Position numbers and translations under genes: made by a program. A DNA stretch of 64,000 nucleotides from Erythrobacter cryptus DSM 12079 (GTDB lineage: Bacteria > Pseudomonadota > Alphaproteobacteria > Sphingomonadales > Sphingomonadaceae), in the NCBI RefSeq assembly GCF_000422985.1, contig NZ_AUHC01000009.1, positions 88,296-152,295 of the forward strand, read 5' to 3'. Shown one piece after another: positions 36,342 through 44,952 of this stretch. Below the pieces are notes generated by a model. That model saw nothing but the letters and a program-made list of their open reading frames with translations, had not been told where the DNA came from and did no database searches. How positions within the stretch are numbered: the first letter of the stretch is position 1; every line of letters begins with the position of its first letter.

Positions 36342-37292
36342 TCATTCGGGCGGTGCGGCCTGTGGCTCGGCCGGCCGTGCTTGCGGAGCTTCCGACTGCG
36401 GCGGGGACGTGCCAGGCGTGCCTTGATCGGCGGGTGGCGGCGCCGTGGGCGCCAGCCGGGCCTCGCGGCGCGCGCGCCAGCTTTCGATGAGGGCGCGGCG
36501 CTCGGCGGGCGGCAGTTCGCGCAGCCGCTGGCGCCACGCGGGCACGGGCGGATCGCCGGGGAGCGGACGGCGGAAATCATCTGGCGTGACCGCCTCGCCA
36601 CGCGCCACCTTGTCCTCGAGCTGGGCGCGGCGCGCGGCAAGGCGCGCTTCGGCCTGCTGCTGGCGCTGTGCCGCGCGCTCGGCGATCCGCGCGCGCAGGG
36701 CCGCCTCCTCCTCGGGCGAAGGCAGCGGCAGGCCCGCCGCGCGGCGGCGTTCGAGCGCGGCATCGAGCCGCTGTGCCGCCAGCGCCGCGCGCGCGGCGGC
36801 GCGGCCCTGGCGCACGGCCTCGATCCGGCGCAGCACTTCCTCAAGCTCGGCCTTGGTATCGACCGGGCCGTCAAGGACAACCGGGCCGGCCTCGTCGGGC
36901 GCAGCGGGCGCCGCCGCATCCCCGGCCGCAGCCAGCCTCCCCTCCGATGTGCGCTTGGCCGGCGGTGCCGATGGCTCGGCAAGGCGCGCCCAGACGGTGC
37001 TTGCCGATGGCACCGGCAGGCCCGCCCGCTCGAGCACGCCGGTGGCTGCCGCCGCGCTCGCCAGCGCCAGCACCCCGGCAGCGCCAGCCAGCACCCGCGG
37101 CCCCAGCCGCCAGCGCCGCCACGAAGGGGTGCGGCGCAGCGGCGGCAGGGCGGCGGGGCGCGTCGCCGCGGCTGCCAGCACCCGCTCGGCAAAGCCTTCG
37201 GACAGGGTCGGCACGCGATCAGAATCGAGCAGCCGGGCGAGCGGCGAGCCGGGGGGGATGGCAGCCCCGCGATCTTGAGCAGGTTGGGTCAC
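36342..37292 (-). CDS. Membrane protein coupled to the ECF sigma factor, probable anti-sigma/sensor
   Basis: The 316-residue product starts at GTG and its start overlaps the sigma-factor stop (GTGA, 37289-37292), so the two are translationally coupled. Residues 1-65 are cytoplasmic, and one membrane helix lies near 68-90 (LAGAAGVLALASAAAATGVL). The long periplasmic part is a highly charged Arg/Ala helix (LRARIAERAAQRQQQAEARL) containing WRQRLRELPPAERRALIESW, a motif type seen in periplasmic DUF3106/heavy-metal-sensor-like proteins. A Pro-rich tail ends it. Anti-sigma function is inferred from coupling and topology only; no zinc-binding anti-sigma motif is visible. Confidence 0.65.
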   Translation of the reverse strand: MTQPAQDRGAAIPPGSPLARLLDSDRVPTLSEGFAERVLAAAATRPAALPPLRRTPSWRRWRLGPRVLAGAAGVLALASAAAATGVLERAGLPVPSASTVWARLAEPSAPPAKRTSEGRLAAAGDAAAPAAPDEAGPVVLDGPVDTKAELEEVLRRIEAVRQGRAAARAALAAQRLDAALERRRAAGLPLPSPEEEAALRARIAERAAQRQQQAEARLAARRAQLEDKVARGEAVTPDDFRRPLPGDPPVPAWRQRLRELPPAERRALIESWRARREARLAPTAPPPADQGTPGTSPPQSEAPQARPAEPQAAPPE

Positions 37293-37924
37293 GGCTCGCC
37301 TCCTTGCATCCTTGCCTCATAGGCCCGGCGCAGCGCCGCACGGGCGCGCAGCAGCAGCGATTCAAAGGCCTTGAGGTTCATCTCCAGCGCCGCCGCGGCG
37401 GCGGCATTGGGCAATTCCTCATAGTAAGTCAGCACGATCGCGGCGCGTTGCCGCTCGGGCAGGGCCGCGATCAGCGCCCGGGCGGCGCCTTGCGCCTCGT
37501 CCGCCTCGATCCGGGCATCGGCGCGCGGCGCTGCGTCAGGCCCGTCGGGCACGGTGCCCAGCGTCACCCGCCGGGCGCGGCGGATGCGGTCGATGGCAAG
37601 GTTGGTCACCACCCGGGTGAGCCAGCCGCCAAGCCGCAACTTCGATGCCGCCGCGCTGCCCATGGGGTGCCGCGCCGCAAGCGCCGGGGCGTGGTCCCAC
37701 AGCCTCAGCAGCGCCTCCTGCACGATGTCCTCGGCCTCGCTGGCATCGCCGATCATGCGATAGGCGATGCGGTGGAGCCCCGCCGCCTCGCGCGCGATGA
37801 TCTGGCGCAGGGCACCCGCCTCGCGCGCAGCAAGGCGCGCCAGCAGCGCCGCATCGCCGCCGCCCGCATCGGCACGGGGCACCGCGGCGGTGTCACCGGG
37901 CATGGGCTGGCGGCGGGCATTCAT
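37289..37924 (-). CDS. ECF-type RNA polymerase sigma factor
   Basis: From the ATG at 37922-37924 the protein has 211 residues. Region 2 is ALHRIAYRMIGDASEAEDIV followed by QEALLRLWDHAP and the DNA-melting NLAIDRIRRARR. Region 4 reads ALPERQRAAIVLTYYEELPN, then a helix-turn-helix with AFESLLLRARAALR. An extra Pro/Asp-rich linker separates the two. It is followed without a gap by its membrane partner. The signal it answers is not evident. Confidence 0.9.
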   Translation of the reverse strand: MNARRQPMPGDTAAVPRADAGGGDAALLARLAAREAGALRQIIAREAAGLHRIAYRMIGDASEAEDIVQEALLRLWDHAPALAARHPMGSAAASKLRLGGWLTRVVTNLAIDRIRRARRVTLGTVPDGPDAAPRADARIEADEAQGAARALIAALPERQRAAIVLTYYEELPNAAAAAALEMNLKAFESLLLRARAALRRAYEARMQGGEP

Positions 37925-38011
37925 GCCAGCAGGTCCTTGTCCTCGATCAGCGCTTGCGGGGCCATATCCATGTGCCCAACGGCGCAGCATGGCCAACCCT
38001 TCGCCGCCGCC

Positions 38012-39547
38012 TCAATCGGCGCGCGGCAGGCGCAGTTCGACGAGGAGGCCGCCCAGATCCTCGCTCTCTGCAAGGCGCACGCTGCCGCCATAGATCTCGG
38101 CCACATCGCGCACAATCGCCAGGCCAAGGCCGGTGCCGGGCTTGTCGGTATCGAGCCTGACCCCGCGATCGAAGATGCGGCTGCGCTGTGCCTCGGGAAT
38201 GCCGGGGCCGTCATCCTCGATCCAGATCAGGCACTGCCCCGGATCGCGCGGGGCCTCGGCCTCCTCGGGATCGATGGTCACGAACACGCTGCCGCCACCA
38301 TATTTGGCGGCGTTCTCGATCAGGTTGCCGAGCAGCTCGTCGAGATCCTGCCGCTCGAGCGCGACCATCGCGGTCTTGCTCCCGGCGATGTCAAACCGGC
38401 CCTGGGGATAGAGCCGCTCGATCGCGCGGCGCACGGCCTCGGCGCTGGCATAGACATTGGTGCGGGCATGGCCGATGGCGCGGCGGCCAACGGCGCGGGC
38501 GCGGGCGAGATGGTGATCGACATGGCGCTGCATCGTGCGCACCTCGCGCATCACCGTTTCGGGCAGATCCGGGGCGCGCGCGGTGGCGGCGTTGGTCAGC
38601 ACGGTGAGCGGCGTCTTGAGCGCATGGGCAAGGTTGCCCGCATGGCGGCGCGCCTCCTCGGCCTGGCGCTCGGAGTGCTCGAGAAGGGCATTGAGTTCCT
38701 CGACCAGCGGCTGCACCTCGAGCGGCAGCGGATCGGTGATGCGATTGGCCCCGGTGCTGCGCAGCTTCTGAATCGCCGCGCGCACCCGCCGCAGCGGCGA
38801 AAGGCCATAGCGGATTTGCAGCAGCGCCATCACCAACAGGCCAAGGCCGAGCACGGCAAAGCTCCAGATCAGGATCAGCCGCACGCGCCCGATCTGGCGG
38901 TCCATCTGCTCGGTGGCGCTGGCCACCGCGAAGGTCCAGCGGGTTTCCGAGCCGGGCAGGATCACGGTGCGCTCGGCAATCCGCAAAGGCTCACCCGGGA
39001 ACTGGTCGGAATCGTAGAAATGCGTCTGGCTGTCGAAATGCTCGCCCTTCTGGCCAGTGCCCTTGAGCCTCAAGGTGCGGTCCCACAGGCTGCGCGAAGG
39101 CCAGGGATCGAAATTGCCGCCGCTGATCTGCCAGTAAAGCCCGCTGCCCGGCTCGAGAAAGCGCTGGTCGCCCAGCGTGCGGTAGAAATAGACCTCGCCA
39201 TTGGGATCGATCTCGGCCGAAGCGATCATCGCGGTGAGGATGTAATCGAGCTGCTCGTCGAAATTGGCCTCGACCTGGCGGGTCAGGGTGCGCTCGAGCG
39301 CGAGGCCGCCGCCCAGCAGCAGCACGAAGATCCACCCCGCCGCGATCAGCCCCATGCGTCGGGCAAGGCTGGCGCGCGGCGCTTGCGCGGTTGCCGATGC
39401 GGGTGCGGCGGCCGCTTCGGGGGATGCCGCGGGCGCGCCGGGCGCGGCCTGCCCTGCGGGCAAGGCCGCTCTGCCCTCGCCGCCGCGCGCGCCTTGCTCA
39501 GGCGCGGGGGGCGTCGGCGGGGTCGTCGAGGCTGTAACCGAGGCCAC
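38012..39547 (-). CDS. Sensor histidine kinase (PhoQ-like), pair of the regulator at 39498
   Basis: The listed frame has 511 residues and starts at GTG 50 bases inside the 3' end of the response-regulator gene; the first ~60 Ala/Pro-rich residues may be overcalled and the start could be further in. Membrane helices lie near residues 66-84 and 223-243, enclosing a ~140-residue periplasmic sensor domain. A HAMP-like linker follows. H308 in LAHALKTPLTVL is the phosphorylated His. The N-box (NLIENAAKYGGG), G1 (EDDGPGIPEAQ) and G2 (GTGLGLAIVRDVAEIYGG) are intact, so it should be an active kinase. The stimulus is unknown; PhoQ-like refers to architecture. Confidence 0.9.
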   Translation of the reverse strand: MASVTASTTPPTPPAPEQGARGGEGRAALPAGQAAPGAPAASPEAAAAPASATAQAPRASLARRMGLIAAGWIFVLLLGGGLALERTLTRQVEANFDEQLDYILTAMIASAEIDPNGEVYFYRTLGDQRFLEPGSGLYWQISGGNFDPWPSRSLWDRTLRLKGTGQKGEHFDSQTHFYDSDQFPGEPLRIAERTVILPGSETRWTFAVASATEQMDRQIGRVRLILIWSFAVLGLGLLVMALLQIRYGLSPLRRVRAAIQKLRSTGANRITDPLPLEVQPLVEELNALLEHSERQAEEARRHAGNLAHALKTPLTVLTNAATARAPDLPETVMREVRTMQRHVDHHLARARAVGRRAIGHARTNVYASAEAVRRAIERLYPQGRFDIAGSKTAMVALERQDLDELLGNLIENAAKYGGGSVFVTIDPEEAEAPRDPGQCLIWIEDDGPGIPEAQRSRIFDRGVRLDTDKPGTGLGLAIVRDVAEIYGGSVRLAESEDLGGLLVELRLPRAD

Positions 39548-40175
39548 GGATGGTGGTGATCACGTCTGCGCCGAGCTTCTTGCGGATGCGGGTGACGAAC
39601 ACCTCGATGGTGTTCGAATCGCGGTCGAAATCCTGATCATAGATGTGCTCGATCAGTTCGGTGCGGCTCACCACCTTGCCCTTGTGGTGCATGAGGTAGG
39701 AGAGCAGCTTGTATTCCTGCGCGGTCAGCTTGACCGGCTCGCCCGCGAGCGTGACCCGGCCCGAGCGGGTGTCGAGGCGGACATCACCGGCAACCAGTTC
39801 GGATGAGGTATTGCCCGAAGCCCGGCGGATGAGCGCGCGCAGGCGGGCGATCAGCTCCTCGGTCTGGAAAGGCTTGGCGAGGTAATCATCGGCCCCGGCA
39901 TCGAGCCCGGCAACCTTGTCCGACCAGGAATCGCGCGCGGTCAGCACCAGCACCGGGAAGCTGCGCCCCTCGCGCCGCCACATTCCCAGCACCGTCAGCC
40001 CGTCGATCTCGGGCAGGCCAAGATCGAGGATCACCGCATCGTAATCCTCGGTCGAACCCATGAAGTGCCCGTCCTCCCCGTCGGTGGACAGATCGACCGC
40101 ATAGCCCTGCCCCTCGAGCGTCGCCTTGAGCTGCGCGCCGAGGGTCGGTTCGTCTTCGACGATCAGAATCCGCAT
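39498..40175 (-). CDS. OmpR-family response regulator (PhoP-like)
   Basis: The 225-residue regulator has a receiver domain (MRILIVEDEPTLG) with phosphoacceptor D51 in AVILDLGLPE, LVLTARDSWSDKVAGLDAGA and the switch Lys in LAKPFQTEEL. The C-terminal winged-helix domain contains LTAQEYKLLSYLMHHKG, then VVSRTELIEHIYD and NTIEVFVTRIRKKLG. It overlaps the downstream kinase gene, and a small PepSY protein is encoded 98 bases past the start on the same strand, a frequent target of PhoP-like systems. Confidence 0.94.
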   Translation of the reverse strand: MRILIVEDEPTLGAQLKATLEGQGYAVDLSTDGEDGHFMGSTEDYDAVILDLGLPEIDGLTVLGMWRREGRSFPVLVLTARDSWSDKVAGLDAGADDYLAKPFQTEELIARLRALIRRASGNTSSELVAGDVRLDTRSGRVTLAGEPVKLTAQEYKLLSYLMHHKGKVVSRTELIEHIYDQDFDRDSNTIEVFVTRIRKKLGADVITTIRGLGYSLDDPADAPRA

Positions 40176-40274
40176 GATTCACCCTAAGTCCTGCTTATCC
40201 CTGCGCTAGGCTCGTGCGCCTTTGGCAGGATTGCGTCAAGCAAGGCGCATGGCCGCGACCGGGCTGCCCCGCGC

Positions 40275-40589
40275 TCAGCGCGACCGGCCGATGATCCGCC
40301 CGGTGCGGGCATCGACATCGACATAGGTCACACGGCCATCCCTGATGAACTTGAGCCGATAGGCGCGCGCCGCCGAATCATAGGCCGGGCCAAGATATTC
40401 GGCGCCCAGCATCTGCGGCAGGATGCGCCGCTCGATCTCGCGCAGGCTGAGCTGGTTGCCCGCCTCGGCCTCGCGGCGCGCCTCGCTCTGCTCCCCGCGC
40501 GGCTGATCCTGCGCTGCAGCCGGGGCGACGAACCCGGCAAGCGCCAGCGCAGCGAGCATGACGGCGATGAGCGAGCGAGCCTGTTTCAT
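40275..40589 (-). CDS. PepSY-domain periplasmic protein
   Basis: The 104-residue protein has a signal peptide (AVMLAALALAGFVAPAAAQ). A short charged region follows, then one PepSY domain (LSLREIERRILPQMLGAEYL, then YRLKFIRDGRVTYVDVDARTG). PepSY proteins are often inhibitors of proteases or accessory factors for two-component systems. It is directly upstream of the regulator-kinase pair on the same strand, with 98 bases between, so it may be part of that signalling unit. Confidence 0.85.
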   Translation of the reverse strand: MKQARSLIAVMLAALALAGFVAPAAAQDQPRGEQSEARREAEAGNQLSLREIERRILPQMLGAEYLGPAYDSAARAYRLKFIRDGRVTYVDVDARTGRIIGRSR

Positions 40590-40647
40590 GGCGCCACCAT
40601 GCCTAGGGCGGCGGTATTGAACAAGCCGTGAATGGGCCGCCGGGCGC

Positions 40648-41385
40648 TCACTGGCCGGCGCCCTTCACCAGCTCGTAGGTGATCGAAAGGCTCACCCCGG
40701 CCTCGACCAGCCCCGGCTCGACCGGGGGCACGGCCGAGACCTTGCCGGCATCGGCGCGGATCATCACCGTCTCGGGCATGGGGCCGCGTCCGGTGAGCGT
40801 TTCGGCGATCGCCAGCACCTTCGCCCCGCCATAGCCGAGGCTGCGGGCATAGGCCTCGGCGCGGGCCGTGGCGCGATCGAGCGCGCGCTTGCGGGCTTCA
40901 TCCTTGGCCGCCTCGTCGTTCTCGATGGCAAAGCTCGGGCCGCTCAAATCGTTGACCCCGGCGGCCACCAGCGCATCGAGCACCCGGCCCACTTCGGCGA
41001 TCTGGCGCAGCTTCACGCTCACCCGGTTGGCGGCCTGGTAGCCGCGGAACACCGGGCGCTGCGCGGCAGGATCATAGTCATAGCGGGCATTGAGGCTGAT
41101 GCCGGTGGTCTGGATGTCGCGCTCGGCAATGCCCAGCGCCTTGATCCGGGCGATCACCGCGCTCATCTGCGCAGCGTTCTGCTGCATCGCCGCGCTGGCG
41201 CTGTCTGCCTCGGTGGTCACCCCGGCGCCGATGGTGGCGATGTCGGGCGCGACCGCAACGCTCTCGAACACGCTGAGTTCGACCACCGGGCCGGACGGGG
41301 CAAGCGTGACCTCGGCAGCGGCAAGCGGCCCGGCAGGCAGCGCGAGCGCGGTGGCGGCAAGGGGCAGGAAGGCAGATCGCATCAT
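40648..41385 (-). CDS. SIMPL-domain (DUF541) periplasmic protein
   Basis: The product has 245 residues from the ATG at 41383-41385, with AAGGAA 8 bases upstream. A signal peptide (FLPLAATALALPAGPLAAA) leads into the SIMPL domain: VELSVFESVAVAPDIATIGA, TTGISLNARYDYDP, GYQAANRVSVKLRQ and GPSFAIENDEAAKDEARKRA, with the closing LSITYELV. Such proteins form periplasmic oligomers and have been linked to stress resistance, but their biochemical function is unclear. It lies 58 bases upstream of the PepSY gene on the same strand. Confidence 0.9.
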   Translation of the reverse strand: MMRSAFLPLAATALALPAGPLAAAEVTLAPSGPVVELSVFESVAVAPDIATIGAGVTTEADSASAAMQQNAAQMSAVIARIKALGIAERDIQTTGISLNARYDYDPAAQRPVFRGYQAANRVSVKLRQIAEVGRVLDALVAAGVNDLSGPSFAIENDEAAKDEARKRALDRATARAEAYARSLGYGGAKVLAIAETLTGRGPMPETVMIRADAGKVSAVPPVEPGLVEAGVSLSITYELVKGAGQ

Positions 41386-41488
41386 CGGCAGGTTCCTTGT
41401 GGTTGAGCCGCGCCCCTGCACCGCGGCGACTTTCGCGGGGCTGAACCGGCTTGTCGGGCGCGGTTCAAACTCCTAGGTGGCTCGGCCC

Positions 41489-43327
41489 ATGGCCCAGCCC
41501 CCGATCCTCTCGCTCGAAGGCATGGCCCTGCAGCAGGGCGGCCGCTGGCTGTTCGGCGGCCCTCCCGGAGCCGATGGCCCGCCCCCGCTCGACCTCCACG
41601 TGCTGCCCGGTGACCGGCTGGCGCTGATCGGGCGCAACGGCGCGGGCAAGACCACCCTGTTGCGCCTCATCACCGGGCGGATCGAAGCCGATCGTGGGCA
41701 GCGCCGGGTCAAGCCGGGCACGCGCATCGTGTTCCTCGAGCAGGAGCCCGATCTTGCCCCCTTTGCCACGCTGATGGACTTTGCCCTCGCCGGGCCCGAT
41801 GCCCCTGCCGCGCACGCGGTGGAAGCGATCGCCGGCCAGCTCGGGATCGACATGAGCCGCGCGGCTGCCACCGCCAGCGGGGGTGAGAGGCGCCGCGCCG
41901 CGATCGCTCGAGCGCTGGCGCAGGAGCCCGATCTCTTGCTCCTCGACGAGCCGACCAACCACCTTGATCTGGGCGCGATCGACTGGCTCGAGGACTGGCT
42001 CAGCCGCTATCGCGGCGCCTTCATCACCATCAGCCATGATCGCACCTTCCTCACCCGCCTGACGCGGGCGACCTTGTGGCTCGACCGCGGCACCCTGCGG
42101 CGCAAGGAGATCGGCTTTGGCGGCTACGAGGCCTGGGAGGAACAGGTCTATGCCGAGGAAGCCCGGGCCGCCGAGAAGCTCGATGCCAAGCTCAAGATCG
42201 AGGCCCATTGGCTCGAACGCGGGGTGACCGCGCGGCGGCGGCGCAACCAGGGGCGGCTGGCCAAGCTCCAGCAGATGCGCGCCGCCCGCGCGGCGATGAT
42301 CGCCGGGGCCGCGGCGGGCACGGCCAAACTCGCCCTGGCCGAGGACGAGGCGTTCAAGTCAAAATCGGTGATCGTCGCCGAGAACATCTCCAAGGCCTTT
42401 GGCGCGCGGGTGGTGATCAAGCCCTTCTCGCTGCGCATCCAGAACGGCGACCGCATCGGCATTGTCGGGGCCAATGGCGCGGGCAAGACCACGCTGCTCA
42501 AGTTGCTCACGCGCGAGCTCGAGCCCGATAGTGGCACCGTCACCCATGCCAAGACGCTCTCCGGGGTGATGATCGACCAGCAGCGCAGGCTGCTCGATCC
42601 GCAGGCAAGCGTGCGGCAGTTCCTCGCCCAGGGGGGCGACTGGATCGATGTGCGCGGAGTGCGAAAGCACGTCCAGGCCTATCTCAAGGACTTCCTGTTC
42701 GATCCCCGGCTGGTCGATACCAAGATCGGCATCCTTTCCGGCGGAGAGCGTTCGCGCCTGCTGCTCGCGCGCGAATTTGCCCGCACCGCCAACCTCCTGG
42801 TGCTCGACGAGCCGACCAACGATCTTGACCTTGAAACGCTCGACCTCCTGCAGGAGGTGATCGCCGATTTTGACGGCACGGTGCTGATCGTCAGCCACGA
42901 CCGCGATTTTCTCGACCGCACGGTGACGGTGACGCTCGGGCTCGACGGCTCGGGCAAGGTCGATATCGTCGCGGGCGGCTATGCCGATTGGGAAGCGCGC
43001 CGCTGCGCCGAGGCCGCGCCGCGCCCCGCCGCGCGCCGGGCTGAAGCGCGCAGCCCCGCCACGCCTGCGCCCGCCCCTCCGCCCCGGTCGCGTTCCGCGG
43101 TCAAGCTGTCCTACAAGGATCAGCGCGATTACGAGCTTTTGCCCGCGCGCATCGCCGAGCTTGAAGCGGCGATTGCCCGGGACGAGGCGCTGCTCGCCGA
43201 TCCCGATCTTTACACCCGCGATCCCCAGCGCTTCCACGCGATCACCGAGAGCATCGCCAAGGCCCGGGCGGAAAAGGACGCGGCCGAGGAACGCTGGCTG
43301 ATGCTGGCGGAGATGGTGGAAGGCTAA
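41489..43327 (+). CDS. uup: ABC-F ATPase, Uup type
   Basis: The protein has 612 residues from the ATG at 41489, which AGGTGG precedes by 9 bases (a GTG at 41477 is in frame). It has two ABC domains without membrane segments, the ABC-F layout of ribosome-binding translation factors. The first has GRNGAGKTTLLRL, ASGGERRRAAIARAL and LLLDEPTNHLDL. The second has GANGAGKTTLLKLL, LSGGERSRLLLAREF and LVLDEPTNDLDL. The C-terminal coiled coil from LSYKDQRDYELLPARI onward is the Uup-type domain. The linker between domains (WLERGVTARRRRNQGRLAKL) is the P-site-tRNA interaction motif region. Confidence 0.9.
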   Translation: MAQPPILSLEGMALQQGGRWLFGGPPGADGPPPLDLHVLPGDRLALIGRNGAGKTTLLRLITGRIEADRGQRRVKPGTRIVFLEQEPDLAPFATLMDFALAGPDAPAAHAVEAIAGQLGIDMSRAAATASGGERRRAAIARALAQEPDLLLLDEPTNHLDLGAIDWLEDWLSRYRGAFITISHDRTFLTRLTRATLWLDRGTLRRKEIGFGGYEAWEEQVYAEEARAAEKLDAKLKIEAHWLERGVTARRRRNQGRLAKLQQMRAARAAMIAGAAAGTAKLALAEDEAFKSKSVIVAENISKAFGARVVIKPFSLRIQNGDRIGIVGANGAGKTTLLKLLTRELEPDSGTVTHAKTLSGVMIDQQRRLLDPQASVRQFLAQGGDWIDVRGVRKHVQAYLKDFLFDPRLVDTKIGILSGGERSRLLLAREFARTANLLVLDEPTNDLDLETLDLLQEVIADFDGTVLIVSHDRDFLDRTVTVTLGLDGSGKVDIVAGGYADWEARRCAEAAPRPAARRAEARSPATPAPAPPPRSRSAVKLSYKDQRDYELLPARIAELEAAIARDEALLADPDLYTRDPQRFHAITESIAKARAEKDAAEERWLMLAEMVEG

Positions 43328-43392
43328 GGCGCGGCCGCGCAATTGCCGCATTCCAGGGCCAATCCGCCTCATCCCCGCACGGAGACTCGCCG

Positions 43393-43749
43393 ATGATCAC
43401 CGAAGATATCGCCCGCGCCTTTGCCGCTGCGATCCGCGCCGATGATGCACCCGCCAATCAGGCGCTGTGGGCCGATGACATCGTCAGCCTCGAACCTCAT
43501 GGCGGTGACGGCGCGCGCGTCGAAGGGCGCGCGGCACTGCTTGCCAAGCACGTCTGGTGGGAGGCCCATGCCACCATGCACAGCTTCGTCACCGAAGGGC
43601 CCTTCGTGTTCGGGGACCAGTTCGCGCTGCACTTCACCATGGATGTGACCATGCAGGGCGAGCGTGTGCAGGCGCGCGAGATCGCGCTTTACACCGTGCG
43701 GGACGGCAAGATCGCCGAGGAGCGGTTTTTCTCCGAGGTCTCGGGCTAA
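43393..43749 (+). CDS. SnoaL/NTF2-like small protein
   Basis: The 118-residue protein has the cone-shaped alpha+beta NTF2-like fold: ITEDIARAFAAAIRADDAPA as N-terminal helices, LWADDIVSLEP, GRAALLAKHVWWEAH and a C-terminal sheet TVRDGKIAEERFFSEV. Such domains serve as isomerases, cyclases or hydroxylases, or simply as ligand-binding modules; nothing here fixes a function. Its stop lies 2 bases from the stop of the convergent gene at 43752. Confidence 0.8.
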   Translation: MITEDIARAFAAAIRADDAPANQALWADDIVSLEPHGGDGARVEGRAALLAKHVWWEAHATMHSFVTEGPFVFGDQFALHFTMDVTMQGERVQAREIALYTVRDGKIAEERFFSEVSG

Positions 43750-43751
43750 AG

Positions 43752-44234
43752 TCAGGCTATGCGGTAATAGTCGGCCACCCGTTCAAGCGCGATGCGCAAC
43801 ACCAGCTTGCCGCTGCGCGCCGGCCAGCCGAGCGCCCTTTCCGCCTCGGGCAGGGCCTCGCCCGCGCACACCACCCGCCACAGGATATCCTCAAGGCCGC
43901 GGCCAGCCGCGCGGATCGCCCCGTCGAAGCGCTGGCGCGCGGCGATCTGGCGTTCGGACGCTTCAAGCCCACGCTCGCCGGTGGTTTTCACCCGCACCGG
44001 GTCCCAGCGCATGGTGATGCTGGGGGCGATCTGCGCGCGCTCGTAATCGGCACGCAGCGCCTCGCCCGCATCGCGCAGCCGGTCGCTCAGATGGCCGCGC
44101 GCGTGCAGCCAGGTGATCGGGCTTTCACCAAGGTTGACCGTCACCGTGCGCGCCGGGCGCCGGGCACCCTTGGCCGGAGCGCTGCGGCGCGGGCCCTCCG
44201 GGGTGAGTTCGCGTTCGACGAGGTGGCGCGTCAT
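43752..44234 (-). CDS. DUF6456-family protein, unknown function
   Basis: From the ATG at 44232-44234 the product has 160 residues. A basic N-terminus (SAPAKGARRPARTVTVNLGE) leads to the conserved core SPITWLHARGHLSDRLRDAG and EALRADYERAQIAPSITMRW. The end is WRVVCAGEALPEAERALGWP with a closing basic helix, a layout reminiscent of small DNA-binding or replication-associated proteins of alphaproteobacteria. The molecular role is not known. It is divergent from an XRE regulator 97 bases away. Confidence 0.7.
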   Translation of the reverse strand: MTRHLVERELTPEGPRRSAPAKGARRPARTVTVNLGESPITWLHARGHLSDRLRDAGEALRADYERAQIAPSITMRWDPVRVKTTGERGLEASERQIAARQRFDGAIRAAGRGLEDILWRVVCAGEALPEAERALGWPARSGKLVLRIALERVADYYRIA

Positions 44235-44331
44235 TGTTTGTCCTCCCGCTTGTTGGCATCCGACGACTTGCCAAGACGGCGTATCTGTAGGAAAGGAAAA
44301 ACCAATCCGGTTAAACAAGGCGCTGCCCGCG

Positions 44332-44925
44332 ATGACCAACCGTATCCGCGACCTGAGGAAAGCGAGGGGCATGACCCTCGCCGATCTTGCCGCTGCCTGC
44401 GTGCCCCCGACCACGGCGCAGACCATTGGCCGGCTCGAGACCGGCACGCGCCAGCTCTCGCTCGCCTGGATGGAGCGCATCGCCGCCGCGCTCAAGGTCG
44501 AACCGGCGAGCCTGATGCGCGCCGAGGAGAGCGAGCCGGCGCGGATCATCGCCGAGCTCGGCCCCGCCGGCCCCGAGCCGCTGAGCACCCCGCGCGAGGC
44601 GGTGCCCCCGGCCGATCTTGCCGCCGGCGTGGGGGCGTCTGCCCCCTTGGTGCTGGCGGTCGCGGCCAGCATCGGGGAATATCGCCCGGGCGACCAGATC
44701 TGGCTGCAATCCCTTGATCCGGCAGCCGATGCCGCGGCGCTCACCCGCGCAATCAACCGCGATTGCCTGGCACCGCGCCCCGGCGGGCGGCTCGCCTTCG
44801 GGCGGCTGATCGACCGGCAGGGCGCGCGCATCGGCCTGCTGCCGCCGGGCGCGGGGCAGAAGCAGGTGGTGATCGACAATCCCGCCTGGATCGCCTGCGC
44901 GATCATGCTGGTGAGGCCGCTTTAA
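44332..44925 (+). CDS. XRE-family regulator with a C-terminal S24-like domain lacking Ser/Lys catalysis
   Basis: The product has 197 residues from the ATG at 44332. The N-terminal helix-turn-helix reads MTNRIRDLRKARGMTLADLA, AQTIGRLETGTRQLSLAWME and LKVEPASLM. The C-terminal half (SIGEYRPGDQIWLQSL, then AFGRLIDRQGARIGLLPP and VIDNPAWIACAIMLVR) resembles the beta-fold of LexA/CI-type S24 domains but lacks the Gly-Ser-Met catalytic site and an obvious Lys. It would then be a non-cleavable regulator. It is divergent from the DUF6456 gene. Confidence 0.75.
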   Translation: MTNRIRDLRKARGMTLADLAAACVPPTTAQTIGRLETGTRQLSLAWMERIAAALKVEPASLMRAEESEPARIIAELGPAGPEPLSTPREAVPPADLAAGVGASAPLVLAVAASIGEYRPGDQIWLQSLDPAADAAALTRAINRDCLAPRPGGRLAFGRLIDRQGARIGLLPPGAGQKQVVIDNPAWIACAIMLVRPL

Positions 44926-44952
44926 CCGCAAGGCCCCTAAGGCAGCCCCATC

